A stretch of DNA of 31,724 nucleotides from Bacteroidales bacterium (GCA_004553485.1 SFLG01000009.1:1-31724); one strand, 5' to 3'; positions 9,318-17,816 are shown, counted from the stretch's first letter. Made by a program: numbers and translations. Notes: a model not told the origin generated them from the sequence alone.

Positions 9318-9397
9318 TTTCAATAAAAAAGACAGCGCACGATGACGGTCGGCGCCACAATAATATGAATATAGGAACATTAACACGTTCCGCTATG

Positions 9398-9405
9398 CAA
9401 AATTA
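9398..9405 (-). promoter_or_regulatory. -7 box of GT2 gene promoter
   Basis: The - strand reads TAATTTTG here, a full match to the Bacteroidota -7 consensus TAnnTTTG. No clean TTTG lies 19-21 bp upstream, so the -33 element is weak. Transcription would start near 9391. Confidence 0.6.
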
Positions 9406-9417
9406 CTAATTTTTTTG

Positions 9418-9425
9418 TAATTTTG
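9418..9425 (+). promoter_or_regulatory. -7 box of polysaccharide-export operon promoter
   Basis: TAATTTTG matches TAnnTTTG and would start transcription near 9432, about 145 nt before the wza-like ATG. The -33 position has no good TTTG. The box is only 12 bp from the oppositely oriented box at 9398-9405, so the two promoters probably compete or share regulation. Confidence 0.6.
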
Positions 9426-9438
9426 CACCCACGGGGTT

Positions 9439-9477
9439 GTCTAACATGTCGTCAAAATGCAAATTTCGACATCAGAC
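9439..9477 (+). promoter_or_regulatory. Hairpin in the 5' leader of the export operon
   Basis: The arms GTCT+ATGTCG (9439-9442, 9446-9451) pair with CGACAT+AGAC (9467-9472, 9474-9477). An AAC/C internal bulge separates the two helices, and the loop is a 15-nt A/T-rich run. It would sit right after the predicted start of transcription. Its function is unknown. Confidence 0.4.
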
Positions 9478-9576
9478 CGCAACCTCCCGGCCAAAGCCCG
9501 CGCCCGGCGCCCACAAACGCCGTCTCCGCCACCGGCCGGCATTATTATCACACAGCAAAGCGCAAACAATAAACCA

Positions 9577-10404
9577 ATGAATTTCAAGACAACGCTGCGA
9601 AACATGTCGGTCGCCGCCGTTGCAGCGGTAGCCCTGGCATCATGCTCGTCGCAACACTCACACCTCTCTTACTTCCGCGACATCGACTCAATTGCCGTCA
9701 CCAAGACCGTCATGGAGTCACCGGTATCATATTCGCCCAAAATCCAGCCCGACGACGAGCTGTACATCCGCGTCTCGTCCGAAATCCCCGAGGCCACGGC
9801 CCAGTACAACTCCTATATGGTGCCCACCACCACCGCCTCGGACGGCAAGGAGACCAGCACCACCCCGCAGCTGGCCACCTACCTTGTCGACTCGAAGGGT
9901 GATGTCACCATGCCCATCATCGGCACGGTACACGTCGCCGGCCTCACCACCGAGCAGCTGCGCGACCGGCTCACCCAGACCATCAGCCACGACGTCAAGG
10001 ACCCGCTGGTGACCGTGCGCATAATGAACTTCAAGGTCGACGTCGCCGGCGAGGTAAAGAAACCCGGCCCGCAGAACGTCACCACCGAGCGCTTCAGCAT
10101 CCTCGACGCCATCACCGCCGCCGGCGACCTCACCGAATACGGCGAGCGCAACAACGTACTGCTCATCCGCGAGGAAAACGGCAAGCGCATCGCCCACCGC
10201 TTCAACCTCAACTCGGCCGAAATCCTCTCCGACCCCTACTTCTACCTCCGGCCCAACGACTACGTGTACGTCCAGCCCAACTCTATCCGTCAGGACAACT
10301 CGAAGTACAACCAGAACAACGCATATAAAATCAGCGTGATATCGACAATCGTCAGCGGGTGCTCGGTCATCGCATCGCTCGTCATCGCCCTCACCATCAA
10401 GTAA
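9577..10404 (+). CDS. Wza-like polysaccharide export lipoprotein
   Basis: A 275-aa outer-membrane lipoprotein with lipobox LASC (Cys23). A polysaccharide export domain follows (about 55-140: YSPKIQPDDELYIRVSSE; DSKGDVTMPIIGTVHVAGLT). Next is an SLBB beta-grasp region (about 148-230: VDVAGEVKKPGPQNV; ILDAITAAGDLTEYGERNNVLLIRE). A C-terminal hydrophobic helix follows. Family members form the outer-membrane channel for capsule or exopolysaccharide and dock onto a Wzc-type partner, which is the next gene. An in-frame ATG at 9457 exists, but the start at 9577 places a proper lipoprotein signal at the N-terminus. The preceding 40 residues are Arg/Pro-rich and non-signal-like. Confidence 0.92.
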   Translation: MNFKTTLRNMSVAAVAAVALASCSSQHSHLSYFRDIDSIAVTKTVMESPVSYSPKIQPDDELYIRVSSEIPEATAQYNSYMVPTTTASDGKETSTTPQLATYLVDSKGDVTMPIIGTVHVAGLTTEQLRDRLTQTISHDVKDPLVTVRIMNFKVDVAGEVKKPGPQNVTTERFSILDAITAAGDLTEYGERNNVLLIREENGKRIAHRFNLNSAEILSDPYFYLRPNDYVYVQPNSIRQDNSKYNQNNAYKISVISTIVSGCSVIASLVIALTIK

Positions 10405-10445
10405 CATCCTCCCTCTCCCACTTCTCCACCGACCTTTAACTATCC

Positions 10446-12749
10446 ATGTCTCAGAAAGATAAATCACAGTTCTTCGACGTAAAGTCGCTGTTCAACGATT
10501 ACCGGCGCCACTGGTGGTGGTTCGTCATCTCGCTCTTCCTCTGCGGGGCTTTGGCCGTAGTATACGTCAAAACTCACAACGCCCAGTACGCCGTATGCGC
10601 CAACGTGCTCGTCTCTGACGACAACACCGGCTCGTTCACCGCAATGTCGGGCATGTCAGACCTCTTCGGCTCGTCGGCCAACGTCGAGGACGAGGTATAC
10701 GTAATATCCTCACACTCAGTGCTCCGCGACGTCGCCCGTAACCTGGGCATCTACAAGACCCACTACGTCAAGAAGGGCCTGCTGGGCGGCTACCTCGCCT
10801 ACCCAGACTTCCCCGTCGACGTCACCGCCGACAGCTCGCTGCTCGACACCCTGAACACCACCATGACCTTCAAGGTCAACGTCGGCAAGGACGGCAAGGC
10901 CGACATAAAAATGTATGCCGACGGCAAGAAAATCGGTCAGGAGAGGAACCTGCGCCTGCCCGTCTCCCTCAACACCAAGTACGGCAGATACACCGTCCTG
11001 CCCACCCCCGACTATCCCAAGGGAGAGAAGGTAAAAACCACCATCAGCATCAGCGGCTACGACGACGCCGCCGAGGACCTTTCCCACTCCATCTCCAGCG
11101 ACCGCGCATCACGCAAGTCAAACATGATTAATCTGTACATGCGCACCGAGAACACCGACTACGGCAAGGACGTCCTCAACGAGATTGTCGACAACTACAA
11201 CCGCCGCGGCATCTCATACAAGAACCGCCAGGGCGAAAAGACCCTCGAGTTCATCAACGACCGCCTCGCCATCATATCGGGCGACCTGAGCACGGCCGAG
11301 AAGGACATTCAGGATTACAAGAAAGACCACAAAATCACCGACGTCGGCGTCGAAGCCTCATATAACATGGGTGTGCGCGGCACCGCCGACCACGCCCTCG
11401 TGCAGGCCGAGACCGAGAGCGAGATCATCAAGATGACGCGCGACTTCCTGCGCCAGCCCGGCAACGAGTTCCAGCTCGTCCCCATCACGAGCAATATGCC
11501 CAAGAGCCTCGGCGACGCCATCAACGAGTACAACAACCTCGTCATCAAGCGCATGGAGGTCGCCGACAACGCCCGCGGCAACAATACCGCCCTGCGCCGC
11601 CTCGACGAGTCGATAAGCAGTCTGCGCCGCAACATCGACACCTCGCTGACAAAGGCCCTCGAGACCTCGCAGGTGCAGGTGCGCGAGGCACGTTCGCGCC
11701 TCAACTCCTCGCTCAGCAAACTCGGCAACGTCCCCGCCCAGGAGCGCGAGTTCCTCGGCCTCAAGCGCCAGCAGGCCGTCAAGCAGGAGCTGTACATCTT
11801 CCTGCTCCAGCGTCGCGAGGAGACAGCCATGATGATTGCCAACGCCATCCCCAAGGGCCGCATCATCGACGAGGCGTACAGCCTGTCCCAGCCCGTATCG
11901 GTAAAGATGAAGACGGTGCTCGCCATAGCCCTCCTCATCGGCCTCATCGTGCCCTGTCTGCTGCTGTACCTGCGCCGACTCTTCCGCACCAAGTTTGACG
12001 ACATGCAGGAGCTGCGCGCCCTCACTGACATCCCCGTCGTGGGCGAGATTTGTAAGGACAAGAACGCTGAGAACCTCGTGGTGACACCCGGAAGCTCGAC
12101 GCCCACCACCGAGCTCTTCCGCATGGTGCGCTCAAGCCTCCAGTTCATGACCGCCGGCGACGGCTGCCACACCATCCTCGTCACATCAACCCGCCCCGGC
12201 GAGGGCAAGTCGTTTATCTCGGTAAACCTCGCCGCCTCGTTCGCCATCACCGGCAAACGCGTCGTGCTGTTAGGTATGGACATCCGCAACCCGCAGCTGG
12301 GCAACTACCTGGGCCTCAAACACAACGCCGGCATCACCAACTTCCTCGCCGACCCATCTCTGAGCATCGACAGCATCATCATGTCGTCGCCGCGCGTCCA
12401 GGGCTGCGACGTCATCCTGGCCGGTCCCGTACCCCCCAACCCCAGCGAGCTGCTGTCGTCGGCCGCCGTCGACAAGCTCTTTGCCGAACTGCGTGAGCGC
12501 TATGACTACATCATCATCGACTCAGCTCCCTCGGGCATGGTCAGCGACACGCTGTCGCTGGGCCACGTGGCCGACATGACCCTCTACGTCACCCGCGCCG
12601 ACTACACGTTGCGCCGCGACGTCACCTTTGTCAACAACCTGTCCACCGACAACCGCCTGCCCCGCATAGCCCTCGTGCTCAACGGCGTGCCGATGCGGGC
12701 CAAGGCATACGGCTACGGCTACGGCTACGGCAAGCAGAGCAACAAGTGA
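10446..12749 (+). CDS. Wzc-like chain-length determinant / tyrosine autokinase
   Basis: A 767-aa protein. Transmembrane segment 1 (about 23-42) is followed by a large periplasmic Wzz-type domain with coiled-coil stretches (about 270-460) and transmembrane segment 2 (about 488-510). The cytoplasmic BY-kinase domain has Walker A RPGEGKS (Lys588), Walker A' VVLLGMDIRNP (about 607-617) and Walker B YIIIDSAP (about 687-694). The C-terminus has a tyrosine cluster, AYGYGYGYGK (Tyr755, 757, 759, 761), the expected autophosphorylation tail. Family members control polymer length and drive export together with Wza and Wzy. The gene follows the wza-like gene by 41 bp, and its stop overlaps the GTG of the next gene. 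Confidence 0.93.
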   Translation: MSQKDKSQFFDVKSLFNDYRRHWWWFVISLFLCGALAVVYVKTHNAQYAVCANVLVSDDNTGSFTAMSGMSDLFGSSANVEDEVYVISSHSVLRDVARNLGIYKTHYVKKGLLGGYLAYPDFPVDVTADSSLLDTLNTTMTFKVNVGKDGKADIKMYADGKKIGQERNLRLPVSLNTKYGRYTVLPTPDYPKGEKVKTTISISGYDDAAEDLSHSISSDRASRKSNMINLYMRTENTDYGKDVLNEIVDNYNRRGISYKNRQGEKTLEFINDRLAIISGDLSTAEKDIQDYKKDHKITDVGVEASYNMGVRGTADHALVQAETESEIIKMTRDFLRQPGNEFQLVPITSNMPKSLGDAINEYNNLVIKRMEVADNARGNNTALRRLDESISSLRRNIDTSLTKALETSQVQVREARSRLNSSLSKLGNVPAQEREFLGLKRQQAVKQELYIFLLQRREETAMMIANAIPKGRIIDEAYSLSQPVSVKMKTVLAIALLIGLIVPCLLLYLRRLFRTKFDDMQELRALTDIPVVGEICKDKNAENLVVTPGSSTPTTELFRMVRSSLQFMTAGDGCHTILVTSTRPGEGKSFISVNLAASFAITGKRVVLLGMDIRNPQLGNYLGLKHNAGITNFLADPSLSIDSIIMSSPRVQGCDVILAGPVPPNPSELLSSAAVDKLFAELRERYDYIIIDSAPSGMVSDTLSLGHVADMTLYVTRADYTLRRDVTFVNNLSTDNRLPRIALVLNGVPMRAKAYGYGYGYGKQSNK

Positions 12750-14077
12750 TACACCGCAGCACATTCATATACCGCGTCTTCTGCATCATGCTGTGGACGG
12801 TGGCCTGCTTCGGCTTCGTGGCCGAGGAGCTGCTGCCGCCCCTCGAGGGCATGCGCCCGCTGGTCATGCTGGCCTGCGACGCCATGGCCCTCATGCTGGG
12901 ACTGTTCACCCTGCGCGACCGGCGCCAGCTGTGGGTGGTGGGCTCCTTCCTGCTTATCTCGCTCACAAGCACCATCCTCGTCAACCGCCTCGGCCTCGTC
13001 ACATACATCAACGGCTCGCGCATGTTCTTCGGCATGCTCTTCGTACCGTCGATACTGCTGTACCTGCTGCAAGACCGCCAGGCCGACCGCTGGCGCAGCG
13101 GCATCGAGCGCCAGCTGCGCATCTTCCTGTACGTACAGGCCGTATGCATAACGTGGCAGTTCGTACGCTACGGCGCCGGCGACCACGGAGGCGGCTCGAT
13201 GGGCATGGGCTTCTCAGGCATCGTCTCCGCGCTGATAATTCTGATTTCGTACTACTTTGTCGCACGCGACTTCGACACCGACAACTTCTGGGCGTCGCTG
13301 TGGCAAAAACGCCAGTACATCTTCCTGATGTACCCCGTATTCCTCAACGAGACAAAGATTTCGTTCGTCTTCCTGGCCTTCTACTTCGTCCTGCTTTTTC
13401 GCGGCGACGTCCGCAGCATGAGCAAGATGGTGGTGGCCATCCCCGTCGCCGCCGTCGCCTTCGCCCTGTTGTATATGCTATATATGACAGCCACCGGCCT
13501 GAAGAGCGACGACGAGATGGACATCGCCAACACTGACTTCATCAAGGAATACCTGTTCTCGGAGAACGCCGAAGACGCCGTCGAGAACATGCAGAACCTC
13601 GTCGACCACGGCGAAGAGGCCATGGACGCCGTCGACGGTATGAGCGGCACGCAGGACCTGCCGCGATTTGTGAAAATCGCAGTCACGCCCATCACCGTGG
13701 CACGCAGCGACGGAGGCACCTTCCTTGGCGCCGGCCTGGGTCACTTCAAAGGCGGAACGGTGCTCGAGCGCACAGAGTTCTACAAAGAAAACGAGTGGCT
13801 GATTTTGGGCACAATGAACCTGTACATGTTCGTGTACATGCAGATGGGTCTGCTGGGCATGTTCTGGTTTGGCTTTGCCATCTGGGCCATGCTCGACTTC
13901 GGCAGCCGGCCCTTCCACGAGTCGTACCGCATAAAGCTGTTCCTGCTGTTGGTGACCATCGTCTCGGTCTTCTACAACGAAAGCTTCTCGACTCTGATTT
14001 TCTGCATCATCTTCTCCATTCTGGCCGTCCTGCACTCGGTAGCGCCCGCAGCCCCCGAGCAGCCAACCGACCGATAG
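12746..14077 (+). CDS. Polytopic membrane protein, probable Wzy-like polysaccharide polymerase
   Basis: A 443-aa integral membrane protein with roughly ten hydrophobic segments. A large hydrophilic loop (about 250-330: DDEMDIANTDFIKEYLFSE to the GAGLGHFKGG motif) falls between segments, the layout of O-antigen/capsule polymerases and O-antigen ligases. GTG is used as the start and overlaps the wzc-like stop (GTGA), so translation is coupled. Placement after wza- and wzc-like genes supports a role in polymerising lipid-linked repeat units in the periplasm. The family has low sequence conservation, so the name rests on topology and context. A Wzx flippase is not encoded in this window. Confidence 0.7.
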   Translation: MIHRSTFIYRVFCIMLWTVACFGFVAEELLPPLEGMRPLVMLACDAMALMLGLFTLRDRRQLWVVGSFLLISLTSTILVNRLGLVTYINGSRMFFGMLFVPSILLYLLQDRQADRWRSGIERQLRIFLYVQAVCITWQFVRYGAGDHGGGSMGMGFSGIVSALIILISYYFVARDFDTDNFWASLWQKRQYIFLMYPVFLNETKISFVFLAFYFVLLFRGDVRSMSKMVVAIPVAAVAFALLYMLYMTATGLKSDDEMDIANTDFIKEYLFSENAEDAVENMQNLVDHGEEAMDAVDGMSGTQDLPRFVKIAVTPITVARSDGGTFLGAGLGHFKGGTVLERTEFYKENEWLILGTMNLYMFVYMQMGLLGMFWFGFAIWAMLDFGSRPFHESYRIKLFLLLVTIVSVFYNESFSTLIFCIIFSILAVLHSVAPAAPEQPTDR

Positions 14078-14085
14078 CCGTCACG

Positions 14086-14111
14086 GTTATCGGTCAAGCT
14101 CGACCAATAAC
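14086..14111 (-). repeat. Interspersed 26-bp palindrome, copy 3 (diverged, reverse)
   Basis: It matches the 26-bp core at 24 positions, with G to A changes at 14096 and 14106. Both are CG to CA changes and each creates a C/A mismatch in the stem. The right flank GGT and the left extension GCCGTCAC place it in the same orientation as copy 2. It lies between convergent genes, 8 bp after the wzy-like stop. ACCGATA over that stop (14070-14076) could pair instead with TATCGGT (14088-14094). Unlike the other copies it has no adjacent G-quadruplex motif. Confidence 0.9.
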
Positions 14112-14147
14112 GGTCAGGGCGCGTGGGTCGTCACCGGCCGTTGGCCG

Positions 14148-15239
14148 TCACACCCCCTCTATGACATCCTGTGTGGCAAGGGCGATTTCGTCCCAGTCGT
14201 AGGCCGCGAGGTCGTACACGGGACGTTCCGTCTCGCCCAGCACCTCCGATATCGCGCGCGACATGTCGGACACGTCGCCCACACGGCAGTAGTGGGTCTG
14301 CGGCAGGGGGATAAGGTGCGCCGCCGGTATATCCGTAGCCACAATCTTCAGCCCGTAGCTCATCGCTTCGAGGAGCACCAGCGGAAAGCCCTCGTTGCGC
14401 GACGATAGCACAAAAGCCGCGGCGTTCTCGTACAGCTGCGCCAGGTCGTCGCCGGTGGTGAAGCCGGTAAATACAACCTTGCCGCGGCTGTTGAGCCCGT
14501 GCAGCTTACGGCGATAGCCTTCCTCCTGGTCCGAGGCACCGGCTACCACAAGTTTCTCGACGTCCGGGTTGTCGTTGACGGCGGCGATGAGGTCGTCAAA
14601 ACCCTTCTCGGGCGTCAGACGTCCCACAGCAAGCACATAGCGGCCCGGCACAAGTCCGTGTTTCTCAATAAATTCAGTACTTTGGGGATGGCGCACGGCG
14701 ACAATGCCGTTGGGGATGGCCACCGACTTGCGCAGCACACGCTGCGAGTAGCGGTCGCGCTGGGCCGAGCTGACAAAAATCACGCGGTTGCTGCATCCCA
14801 AAGCCACTTTCTCGCTCAAGCGCAGAATCATACGCGCCACCGAGCCCCATTTGGCGTGCTCGTAGTTGGCGCTGTGGTAGGTCAGCACCACCTTCATGCC
14901 CATCAGCCGCAGCAGCGGCGTAAACAGGCCCGGGCCGATATTGTGCACGCTGACGACATCGACGCGGTGCGTCAACAGGTGCATGCACGACAAAAAGGTG
15001 TGGAGGACAGGCTCAAGGCCCTTGACACGCGTCGACGGCAGGTCGGCGAAGGTCACTCCCTCCATATCGACCATCGAGGCCTCGCCCAGGTACGGCTTGC
15101 GGCGGTACACGCGCACCGGCATGGCCTTGGCAAGGCGCGGAACAAGCTGGCAGCAGTGGCTCTCCACACCGCCCTGCACTCCGGGAAATCCCCGTATACC
15201 GATGACGGCCAGTGTCTTGCCCTTGCGTTTCGATGCCAT
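14148..15239 (-). CDS. Family 4 glycosyltransferase
   Basis: A 363-aa GT-B enzyme. The N-terminal acceptor domain begins AVIGIRGFPGVQGGVE, a glycine-rich loop typical of GT4 with a GGVE motif. The C-terminal donor domain has VGRLTPEKGFDDLI and the E-x7-E nucleotide-sugar motif in RNEGFPLVLLEAMSYG (Glu283 and Glu291). Relatives transfer hexose or deoxyhexose from nucleotide sugars to lipid-linked glycans at the cytoplasmic membrane. It is the last gene of a - strand run after the radical SAM gene (49-bp gap) and converges on the wzy-like gene. The specific sugar cannot be assigned. Confidence 0.9.
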   Translation of the reverse strand: MASKRKGKTLAVIGIRGFPGVQGGVESHCCQLVPRLAKAMPVRVYRRKPYLGEASMVDMEGVTFADLPSTRVKGLEPVLHTFLSCMHLLTHRVDVVSVHNIGPGLFTPLLRLMGMKVVLTYHSANYEHAKWGSVARMILRLSEKVALGCSNRVIFVSSAQRDRYSQRVLRKSVAIPNGIVAVRHPQSTEFIEKHGLVPGRYVLAVGRLTPEKGFDDLIAAVNDNPDVEKLVVAGASDQEEGYRRKLHGLNSRGKVVFTGFTTGDDLAQLYENAAAFVLSSRNEGFPLVLLEAMSYGLKIVATDIPAAHLIPLPQTHYCRVGDVSDMSRAISEVLGETERPVYDLAAYDWDEIALATQDVIEGV

Positions 15240-15288
15240 TTTGCCTCTCGATATGGTTAAACGGTTGCCGTTGAGCGTCCCCGCCGGA

Positions 15289-16302
15289 TCAATCCCAGCA
15301 GATGTCCTTGCCGCGGCGGATGCGCCACTTGTTTTTCAGAATCCACTTGATAGGCACCCACGGGTGGCGCATCATGTCGTGGCGCTCGGTGACGATGAAG
15401 GCGCAGTTGCGGTCGCAGGCCTGTACCTTTTTCAGCGCCTCCTTGGCCTTGTCCGACTTCATTATCTCCTCGAAGGGCTGCTCCTTGATGTTGCCGATAA
15501 TCCACTCCTCGCCCGAGCCGTTGCAGGGCGAGACATTGCCCCACGGGTCGATGAAGAAGAAGTCAGTCAGTGCCCCGCAGGCAGGGCGGTAGCCCGCCTC
15601 GTCGCCACGCAGACGGCGATGTATCGACCGGTTGAAGTAGGCGCGGCCATAGTCCTTGAGGCGGTTCTTGAGGCCGCGGCGACGGCTGGTAAGGAGTGCC
15701 TTGACAAACAGCTCGTGCTGCGCCAGGGCGTCCTTGCTGACAATCTGGTTGTCGTCCTTGTGGAAGTACCACGAGTTGTGCACAGTGGAGTTGCCCAGCT
15801 CGACGCCCAGGTCGGCGCACAGCTCGTACAGGTGCACCAGGTCCTTGTAGTTGTCGGGCGAAATCACCACCGAGAAGCCGATGTTCTTGCACTTGGTCTT
15901 CTTCAGCTCGAGCATCGTGCGCAAGGCATGGTCAAAGCCGTTGACAAGGCCGCGCTTCTCGTCGTTGATCTTGGGCAGGCCCTCGACGCTGACGCGGATA
16001 AGGATATTGGGGTATTTGTTGGCAAGCTCGACAATCTTCTCGGTGTTGTAGCCGTTGGTGCTCAGCTCGAGAAGCGAGGCCTTGGGGTAGAGTATCTCGA
16101 AGATTTTGTCGATGTCCTTGCGTATGGTGGCCTCGCCGCCGGTGATGTTGATGCGCAGACCGGGCGGAAGGCTCTTATAGTATTCGGGGTCGATTTCCTC
16201 ATCGGGCTTGGTAGGAAACTTCCAGATGTTGCACATATTGCACTTGGCATTGCAGCGGAAGGTGGTGATGAGGCTGCCCTGAACTATATTTTTGCTGTCC
16301 AT
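15289..16302 (-). CDS. Radical SAM/SPASM-like protein in a polysaccharide locus
   Basis: A 337-aa protein. The CX3CX2C motif (Cys17, Cys21, Cys24; FRCNAKCNMC) binds the radical SAM 4Fe-4S cluster. INITGGEATIRKDI carries the GGE motif that contacts SAM. The C-terminal part has a cysteine pattern (ACGALTDFFFIDPWGNVSPCNG, read as two Cys with a PWGNVSPCN core, then CDRNC) like the SPASM auxiliary-cluster region. Such proteins modify peptides, sugars or lipids by radical chemistry. Its place between two GT4 genes suggests it modifies a sugar, lipid carrier or glycan, but this is inference. It starts 30 bp after the upstream GT4 stop, so it is probably co-transcribed. A homologue search could separate it from peptide-maturase relatives. 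Confidence 0.85.
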   Translation of the reverse strand: MDSKNIVQGSLITTFRCNAKCNMCNIWKFPTKPDEEIDPEYYKSLPPGLRINITGGEATIRKDIDKIFEILYPKASLLELSTNGYNTEKIVELANKYPNILIRVSVEGLPKINDEKRGLVNGFDHALRTMLELKKTKCKNIGFSVVISPDNYKDLVHLYELCADLGVELGNSTVHNSWYFHKDDNQIVSKDALAQHELFVKALLTSRRRGLKNRLKDYGRAYFNRSIHRRLRGDEAGYRPACGALTDFFFIDPWGNVSPCNGSGEEWIIGNIKEQPFEEIMKSDKAKEALKKVQACDRNCAFIVTERHDMMRHPWVPIKWILKNKWRIRRGKDICWD

Positions 16303-16331
16303 TGTAATGATGACGGGTATATCGTTTTAAA

Positions 16332-17534
16332 TCAATTAGCAGAATTTGAATAGATTGCGGCAAGCGCCTTGTAGTGGGCGTCCTGTCCGAAGCGCCGGGC
16401 GGCGTCGGCGGCGATGGCGGCGTTGTCCCAGTCGCGTGTGGCGGCCTCGCCCATCACGCGCACCAGGTCGGCGGTGTCGCCGGCCTTGAAGACCAGACCG
16501 TTGACGCCTTCGGTGACCAGCTCGGGAATACCGCCCATGTCGGACACCACGGCGGGGGTGCCGGCGCAGAGGCTCTCGATTACTCCCAGCGGGTTGTTCT
16601 CGCAGCACTCGCTGGCGAGCACCGAAAAGCGGGCCTGCGAGCACAGCCGGACTACCCCGGCGGCGTCGAGATGCCCCAGGAAGGTGATGTTTGGCGACGC
16701 GCCGTAGCGCGTCCGCAGCTCGTCGGCGAGGGGGCCGTCGCCGGCCACCTTCAGCTCGCAGGGCAGCTGCGAGGCCGCCTCGAGCATGGTGCGCACACCC
16801 TTTTCCTCGCTCAGGCGGCCGATGTAGCAGCCGTAGCCGCCGCGCTGCGCCGTGGCCTGCGCCTGCAGGGCCGACGCCTTGGCGGGGTCGAGGAAGTTGT
16901 TGACGACGTGCAGTTTGGCGGCGTCGAAACCGGCCTTCAGCATCGCCGAGCGCATAAACTCGCTGGGGCAGATGAAGGCGTCGGTGCTCTTCTCCAGCCG
17001 CCGGCGGTTCCAGCGCACAGCCTCCAGCCACGCCAGAGCGCTTGCGACAAGCGAGCCCTTGAGGCAGCGGTTGCGCACGACGCCCCACTTGGGGCCGGTG
17101 ACGCAGCTGTCGCACCGGTGCCCGTCGCGCATGCACGTGTAGGCCGGGCACACAAGCTTGTAGTCGTGCAGCGTCCACACCACGCGCGCTCCGTGCCGGC
17201 GGGCCAGCTCGGCAACCACCGGCGACAGGTAGCTGTGTATATTATTAAGGTGTACCACATCGGGGCAGAATTCGTCCAGGATGCGGCCGAACGACTGCCG
17301 TATGTCGCCCACGCCCATCAGGCGCTTTGCCGCAGCCACCTTCGAGGCGCCGAAGTCGACGCGCGGGGCGTAGTAGGCCGTCCACGGCGTTTCGATATTG
17401 TCGGGAAAGTCCATCGCAAACACCGCCGTCTCGTGCCCGCGGGCACGCAGCAGCTTCTCCGTGTTCATGGCAACAATACAGTCGCCACCGCGCGGATAGT
17501 AGAACTTATTGACAATCAACACCTTTTGTTTCAT
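16332..17534 (-). CDS. Family 4 glycosyltransferase with cysteine cluster
   Basis: A 400-aa GT-B enzyme. The N-terminus MKQKVLIVNKFYYPRGGD holds the glycine loop. The donor domain has IGRLSEEKGVRTM, VAGDGPLADEL and the E-x7-E motif in CCENNPLGVIESLCAG (Glu312, Glu320). Between the domains lies a cysteine cluster (Cys129, 134, 141, 144, 157: CPAYTCMRDGHRCDSC) that could bind a metal. An open frame continues upstream to 17642, but the ATG at 17534 starts directly on the GT4 fold. The 36 residues before it are unlike the family. It is the first gene of a - strand operon with the radical SAM and second GT4 genes. Confidence 0.9.
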   Translation of the reverse strand: MKQKVLIVNKFYYPRGGDCIVAMNTEKLLRARGHETAVFAMDFPDNIETPWTAYYAPRVDFGASKVAAAKRLMGVGDIRQSFGRILDEFCPDVVHLNNIHSYLSPVVAELARRHGARVVWTLHDYKLVCPAYTCMRDGHRCDSCVTGPKWGVVRNRCLKGSLVASALAWLEAVRWNRRRLEKSTDAFICPSEFMRSAMLKAGFDAAKLHVVNNFLDPAKASALQAQATAQRGGYGCYIGRLSEEKGVRTMLEAASQLPCELKVAGDGPLADELRTRYGASPNITFLGHLDAAGVVRLCSQARFSVLASECCENNPLGVIESLCAGTPAVVSDMGGIPELVTEGVNGLVFKAGDTADLVRVMGEAATRDWDNAAIAADAARRFGQDAHYKALAAIYSNSAN

Positions 17535-17790
17535 ATCATACAAACAGGCGAAACGATGCACACCGCACCCTGTCCGGGTTCGATGCACTTCACCTATATC
17601 CCTAACGCAACCACCCCCCATATTATTATATATGTGTCCCAATTTTAACGCGCCCGCCCGGCCCCCGCTCCCCGGCCCCCGCGACCCCGGCTTTTGGCCC
17701 TATCGGCCGCGGGCCGGCTTCCGCGGAGGGCCCGGGGGCAGGCGCTGCGGGGCCGGGGTGCCGGCCGTGGCAGGCCCCGGTGCCCGCACC

Positions 17791-17816
17791 GTTATCGGTC
17801 GAGCTCGACCGATAAC
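17791..17816 (+). repeat. Interspersed 26-bp palindrome, copy 4 (forward)
   Basis: The 26-bp core is identical to copies 1, 2 and 5, with forward flanks ACC and AGT. It lies between two divergently transcribed genes, 257 bp upstream of the GT4 start and about 475 bp upstream of SusC. It therefore follows no known gene end, which argues against a pure terminator role. Confidence 0.97.

Noticed and set aside
9318..9386. Extended start of the GT2 gene at 9386
   Set aside because: It lies about 12 bases from the -7 box, leaving almost no leader. The ATG at 9317 fits the fold and the promoter.
9457..9576. N-terminal extension of the wza-like protein from the ATG at 9457
   Set aside because: The extra 40 residues are Arg/Pro-rich and would bury the lipoprotein signal. 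The ATG at 9577 gives a normal signal peptide.
17535..17642. Upstream extension of the GT4 gene to 17642
   Set aside because: The added residues do not resemble the family, and the fold begins directly at the ATG at 17534.
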